DNA of 64,000 nt from Streptomyces spororaveus (GTDB taxonomy: Bacteria; Actinomycetota; Actinomycetes; Streptomycetales; Streptomycetaceae), in NCBI RefSeq assembly GCF_016755875.1, contig NZ_BNED01000005.1, positions 2,232,001 to 2,296,000 of the forward strand, written 5' to 3'. The notes beneath the pieces are model-generated. The model was given only the letters and a program-made list of their open reading frames with translations, made no database searches and had not been told where the DNA came from. A program made the translations under genes and the position numbers. Below are positions 61,013-64,000 of the stretch, in pieces. How positions within the stretch are numbered: position 1 is the stretch's first letter; each line of letters opens with the position of its first letter.

Positions 61013-61053
61013 GAGCCCCGCGCCCGGCAGGGGGAGGCCGGGGCGCGGGGCTC
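61013..61053 (-). terminator. Terminator after the SARP gene
   Basis: GAGCCCCGCGCCC (61013-61025) and GGGCGCGGGGCTC (61041-61053) form a perfect 13-bp stem with a 15-base loop, 49 bases past the SARP stop codon and before the cyclase promoter. Confidence 0.8.
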
Positions 61054-61101
61054 GGTGGGGTCCGGCAGAGGGGGGGGTGCCGGACGGTCGGGTGGACCGG
61101 G

Positions 61102-61920
61102 TCAGGCGGCGAACAGGTCCAGGACGCGGCGCCGGTGCGTCCCGTCGTACTCCAGGGCCGGATCGCCGCAGAGCACCGCCTGCTGGAGCCGCTTCACGCG
61201 CGGCGACGGCTCCAGGCCGAGCTCGTCGACGAGCCGCGCGCGCAGCCGCTGGAAGACCTCCAGCGCCTGCCAGGGCCGGCCGGAGCGGTAGAGCGCCACC
61301 ATGCGCTGGGCGTGCAGGCCCTCGTGCAGCGGGTGGCGGGCGGTCAGCTCGCTGAGTTCCGCGAGCAGGATCGCGTCCTTGCCCAGGCGCAGTTCCGCCT
61401 CGATGCGGCGCTCCAGGGTGGACAGCCGGCTCTCCTCCAGTCGGGCCAGCTCGATCTCCAGGATCGGCCCGGTCCGTACGTCGACCAGCGCGGGGCCCTG
61501 CCACAGGTCGATGGCCTGGCTCAGGTACAGGGACGCGGACTCGTCGTCTCCGTGGTCGAACGCCTCACGTCCGGCGGCGGCGAGCCGGTCGTACTCGTGG
61601 ACGTCCACGGCGCCCGGCTGGATCTGCAGCAGGTAGCCCCCGTGCCGGGTGACCAGGACGTCCCTGGAGATCTCCGCCGAGCTGAGGCCGTAGGCGGCGA
61701 CCAGCTTGCGGCGCAGCTGCAGGATGTAGGTCTGGAGCGTGGTGAGGGCGCTCCGCGGCAGGGCGTGCCCCCAGATCTCCTCCATCAGGGTCGGCACCGG
61801 CAGCACCTGGTTGGCGTGCACCGCGAGCAGGGACAGGATCTGCCGCGGCTTGGCCGCGGTCGGGACGACGGACCGGCCGCACGCCTCGGCGGTCAGCGGA
61901 CCCAGCACCTTGATTTCCAT
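61102..61920 (-). CDS. SARP-family pathway-specific activator
   Basis: A 272-residue regulator. The N-terminal OmpR-like winged helix (about 1-100) shows FLxLLAVHANQVLPVPTLMEEIWG-like sequence and LQTYILQLRRKL. The bacterial transcriptional activation domain follows (VDVHEYDRLAAAGREAF, HPLHEGLHAQRMVALYRSGRPWQALEVFQRLRARLVDELGLEP). It lacks the ATPase and TPR domains of large SARPs and matches ActII-ORF4/DnrI size. It is the obvious protein to bind the 11-bp heptamer repeats across the cluster. Confidence 0.94.
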   Translation of the reverse strand: MEIKVLGPLTAEACGRSVVPTAAKPRQILSLLAVHANQVLPVPTLMEEIWGHALPRSALTTLQTYILQLRRKLVAAYGLSSAEISRDVLVTRHGGYLLQIQPGAVDVHEYDRLAAAGREAFDHGDDESASLYLSQAIDLWQGPALVDVRTGPILEIELARLEESRLSTLERRIEAELRLGKDAILLAELSELTARHPLHEGLHAQRMVALYRSGRPWQALEVFQRLRARLVDELGLEPSPRVKRLQQAVLCGDPALEYDGTHRRRVLDLFAA

Positions 61921-62222
61921 GATCGATTACCCCTCGTCGTTCTTCCCCGGGCGCAGCGACGGGTCCTGGGGGACCGGGGTCCGTCGGTGACCCCTCGGTG
62001 CGCTCCTAGACCTTCGCCCTCACGGCGCTCCCGGAGCCAGTGCCGCCGTACCGGATGTGCGATGGGTCCGTACCGGGGCCACCCGTGAAACTTTCATGCC
62101 GTCACTCGTGATCGCGGCACTGGGCAGTGGCGGCCGGCCGCGGAGAGACTTCCGACATCGCCCGGGGATCACGCCTCACCTTCGATCCCCACTCTCCACT
62201 CTTCACTCACGGGAGCATCTCG
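61921..62222. promoter_or_regulatory. Divergent promoter region of SARP and peptide genes
   Basis: About 300 bases without a gene. It holds TCGGTGA and TCGGTGC (61984-62001) at an 11-bp period, CCGTACCGG twice 22 bases apart (62046 and 62068), a TGAAA-C-TTTCA dyad (62086-62096) in an AT-richer patch, and 7-base tandem repeats before the peptide ribosome site. Promoters for both divergent genes must lie here. The 11- and 22-base spacings hint at SARP-type regulation. Confidence 0.55.
62189..62209 (+). repeat. Three 7-base tandem repeats before the peptide gene
   Basis: CCACTCT, CCACTCT and TCACTCA follow directly on one another, just upstream of the GGGAG ribosome site (62211-62215) of the peptide gene. 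Function is unknown; they would lie in the 5' leader of the transcript. Confidence 0.6.
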
Positions 62223-62387
62223 ATGACCGGCATCACCGCGCTGCACGGCGATCGTCACGACGACCTCGTCATAGAGGAATTGGTCCAGGAGACCCGCGCC
62301 GTGGGCGAGAACAACCTGTGCATCTGCTGGGTCACCTCCCTGCTCGACGCGCAGGCCGACTCCGCCGTCTCCGCCCGCGCCCTGTGA
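62223..62387 (+). CDS. Putative azol(in)e RiPP precursor peptide
   Basis: A 54-residue peptide. The ATG at 62223 has GGGAG 7 bases upstream; a longer frame from 62127 lacks a good site. The N-terminal about 30 residues are acidic and leader-like (DDLVIEELVQETRAVGEN). The C-terminal part holds two cysteines in a C-x-C-Trp motif (Cys33, Cys35, Trp36) plus Thr38 and Ser39, which could become thiazol(in)es or oxazol(in)es. The tail is Asp/Ala-rich. The stop overlaps the GTG start of the cyclodehydratase by 4 bases. I do not recognise the core as any named family. Confidence 0.8.
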   Translation: MTGITALHGDRHDDLVIEELVQETRAVGENNLCICWVTSLLDAQADSAVSARAL

Positions 62388-64000
62388 CGGCGCCCGTGCG
62401 GCGCGGCAGCGCAGCGCCGTTGCTCGGCTTCAAGTCCCACTTCCAGGTGGAGACGGTGCCGGGCGAGGCGGCCTACCTGATCGCCGACCGGCGGGTGACC
62501 GCGCTGCACGGCCCGGCCGTCTCGGTCCTCGCGCCGCTGCTCGACGGCACCCGGGACCTGGCGGCCCTGCGGGCCGCCTGCTCGGGGCTGCTCCCCGACG
62601 AGGAGGTCGAGCGGCTGGTGTCCCGGCTGGACCGGGCGGGCCTGCTGCACCGCACGGCGGAGTCCGGGCACTGCGCGCAGCGGGCGTACTGGGAGCTCGC
62701 GGGCCTGGACGGCGCGGCCGCCGGCCGGCTGGACGACGCGGTCGTACGCGTTCTCGCGGTCGGCGACGGCACGGACCCCGCCGAGCTGCGTTCCGCCCTG
62801 CGCGGCGCCGCACTGCGCCTCGCGGGCGAGGGGGAGCCGGCGGATCTGACGGTGGCGCTCTGCGACGACTACCTCGATCCCGCGCTCGCCCGGATCGACG
62901 AGGAGTCGCGGGCATCCGGTGTGCCGTGGCTTCCGGTGCGCGTGCACGGTACGGAGATCTGGGCGGGCCCGTTCCTCGGCGTCCCGGAGCGGACGGGGGC
63001 GCCCTGCTGGGTCTGCCTCGCCGACCGGCTGTGGCGCGGCCGGCAGGCCGAGGCCCACGTACAGCGGCTGCTGTCCCGTCCCGGTCCCGCCCCTCGCCCG
63101 GCGACCTCGCTGCCCGCGGCCCGGCTCGCCGGACTGCAGCTGGCGGCGCTGGAAGCGGCCACGTGGCTGGCCGGTCACCGCGACGCGCACCAAGCGGCTC
63201 TGTGGACCCTGGACACCCTGACGCTCACGGCCTCGCGCCACCCGGTCGACCGGCGTCCACAGTGCCCGGGTTGCGGCGATCCCGAGCTCGTGGCCCGGCA
63301 GGTACGGCGTCCCGTACGGCTCGTGCCACGCCCCAAGCGGGACACGACCGGCGGCGGTCACCGCTCCTCGTCGCCGGCCGAGGTGCTGGCCCGCTACGGC
63401 CGTCTCGTGGACCCGCTGACCGGTCCGGTCGCCGAGATCCGCCGGGACCCGCGCGGCCCCGAGGCCCTCAACTGCTTCCATGCCGGACACAATCCGGTGG
63501 TCGGTCCCTCCGGTCTCGGCGCCCTCCGCGCGGGGCTGCGCCACACCAGCTCCGGCAAGGGCGTCACCCCGCTGCACGCGAAGGTGAGCGCCCTGTGCGA
63601 GGCCCTGGAGCGTCACAGCGGCTTCCACCAGGGCGACGAGCCCGTGGAGCACGGCAGTTTCCGCAGCCTGGCGGCGGACGCCGTGCACCCCGACACCGTG
63701 CAGCTCTTCCACCCGCGCCAGTTCGAGGACCGCGCGCGCTGGAACGCCGGGCACGGTGCTTTCCAGCAGGTGTGCGACCCCTTCGACGAGAGCGCCGCGA
63801 TCGACTGGACCCCCGTGTGGTCGCTCACCGAGGGCCGGACCCGGCTGCTTCCGACGGCGCTCCTCTACTTCAACGCGCCGCAGGCCGCGGGCCGCGCGTA
63901 CTGCTCGGCGAACTCCAACGGTGCCGCGGCCGGCGCCACCCTGGAGGACGCGGTCCTGCAGGGCACGCTGGAGCTCGTCGAACGCGACGCCGTCGCCCTG
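62384..64000 (+). CDS. Fused E1-like/YcaO cyclodehydratase, 3' end outside window
   Basis: The first 539 codons of a TOMM cyclodehydratase. Residues about 1-325 form the leader-binding, ThiF/E1-like half. Two CxxC pairs (Cys208/Cys211 and Cys294/Cys297) would bind structural zinc. From about 330 comes the YcaO domain with the ATP-binding helix HAKVSALCEALERHSG and, near the window end, the NSNGAAAGATLEDAVLQGTLE-type segment followed by LVERDAVAL. The enzyme uses ATP to cyclise Cys, Ser or Thr of the adjacent peptide. The GTG start is translationally coupled to the peptide. Oxidase and protease genes, if present, lie beyond 64000. Confidence 0.92.
   Translation, partial: MTAPVRRGSAAPLLGFKSHFQVETVPGEAAYLIADRRVTALHGPAVSVLAPLLDGTRDLAALRAACSGLLPDEEVERLVSRLDRAGLLHRTAESGHCAQRAYWELAGLDGAAAGRLDDAVVRVLAVGDGTDPAELRSALRGAALRLAGEGEPADLTVALCDDYLDPALARIDEESRASGVPWLPVRVHGTEIWAGPFLGVPERTGAPCWVCLADRLWRGRQAEAHVQRLLSRPGPAPRPATSLPAARLAGLQLAALEAATWLAGHRDAHQAALWTLDTLTLTASRHPVDRRPQCPGCGDPELVARQVRRPVRLVPRPKRDTTGGGHRSSSPAEVLARYGRLVDPLTGPVAEIRRDPRGPEALNCFHAGHNPVVGPSGLGALRAGLRHTSSGKGVTPLHAKVSALCEALERHSGFHQGDEPVEHGSFRSLAADAVHPDTVQLFHPRQFEDRARWNAGHGAFQQVCDPFDESAAIDWTPVWSLTEGRTRLLPTALLYFNAPQAAGRAYCSANSNGAAAGATLEDAVLQGTLELVERDAVAL

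Noticed and set aside
25569..61920. Naming the product as a tetracycline such as SF2575
   Set aside because: No amidotransferase for a carboxamide starter and no dedicated C-4 salicylyltransferase of the GDSL type is seen in the window; similarity is by module only.
62127..62222. Upstream extension of the peptide gene to an 86-residue form
   Set aside because: The extra residues cross the promoter-like leader and tandem repeats, and the good ribosome site (GGGAG) serves the ATG at 62223.
1..64000. tRNA, rRNA, CRISPR arrays, insertion sequences or attachment sites
   Set aside because: No cloverleaf-like, transposase, integrase or spacer-repeat pattern was recognised in any part of the window.

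Overview
The window is very GC-rich actinomycete DNA. Codon choice, GTG/TTG starts and gene families (SARP regulator, paired PQQ-type receptor kinases, Tat lipoprotein, AccE subunit) point to Streptomyces or a close relative. I saw no rRNA, tRNA, CRISPR array, insertion sequence or phage gene.

Bases 1-25.5 kb look mostly like ordinary chromosome. A leftward organosulfur operon (TauD-type dioxygenase, FMN reductase, SsuABC-type transporter, start of an NtaA/DszA-type flavin monooxygenase) runs off the left edge. After about 1 kb of non-coding DNA come a ROK regulator and the methylmalonyl-CoA mutase operon mutA-mutB-meaB. Next are an L-asparaginase divergent from an Lrp/AsnC regulator, a kinase-pseudokinase-kinase operon, a HicB-like protein with a DUF4097 protein, an acyl-CoA carboxylase beta/epsilon pair, and an MMPL exporter.

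From the strong terminator at 25.53 kb to about 61.9 kb lies one biosynthetic gene cluster. Its core is a type II polyketide synthase: KS-alpha, chain-length factor, ACP, ketoreductase, di-domain aromatase/cyclase, a second cyclase, thioesterase and tailoring oxygenases. It also carries a salicylate module (type I-beta DAHP synthase, chorismate-utilising salicylate synthase, aryl-AMP ligase) and a dTDP-deoxysugar set (thymidylyltransferase, 4,6-dehydratase, 2,3-dehydratase, 3-ketoreductase, E1-type 3-dehydratase, 4-ketoreductase). One glycosyltransferase, two KAS III-like acyltransferase candidates and a stand-alone PKS ketoreductase complete it. No 3,5-epimerase or sugar methyltransferase is visible, so a D-2,3,6-trideoxyhexose such as amicetose is the simplest reading. 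The likely product is a salicylylated, glycosylated aromatic polyketide, conceptually related to SF2575, polyketomycin or dutomycin.

Regulation can be read from the DNA. A SARP gene sits at the right end. Ten leftward-reading boxes of TCGAG-like heptamers repeated every 11 bp precede cluster transcription units, and eight of them have an NANNNT hexamer exactly 8 bp downstream. A TetR-family gene is matched by two near-identical long palindromes in front of the two DHA2 exporters.

Divergent from the SARP gene, at the right edge, is a 54-residue peptide gene (core region with Cys-Ile-Cys-Trp) coupled by a 4-base overlap to a fused E1-like/YcaO cyclodehydratase cut by the window end. This is the start of an azol(in)e-forming RiPP locus directly beside the polyketide cluster. 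Whether they form one pathway or two cannot be decided from this window.
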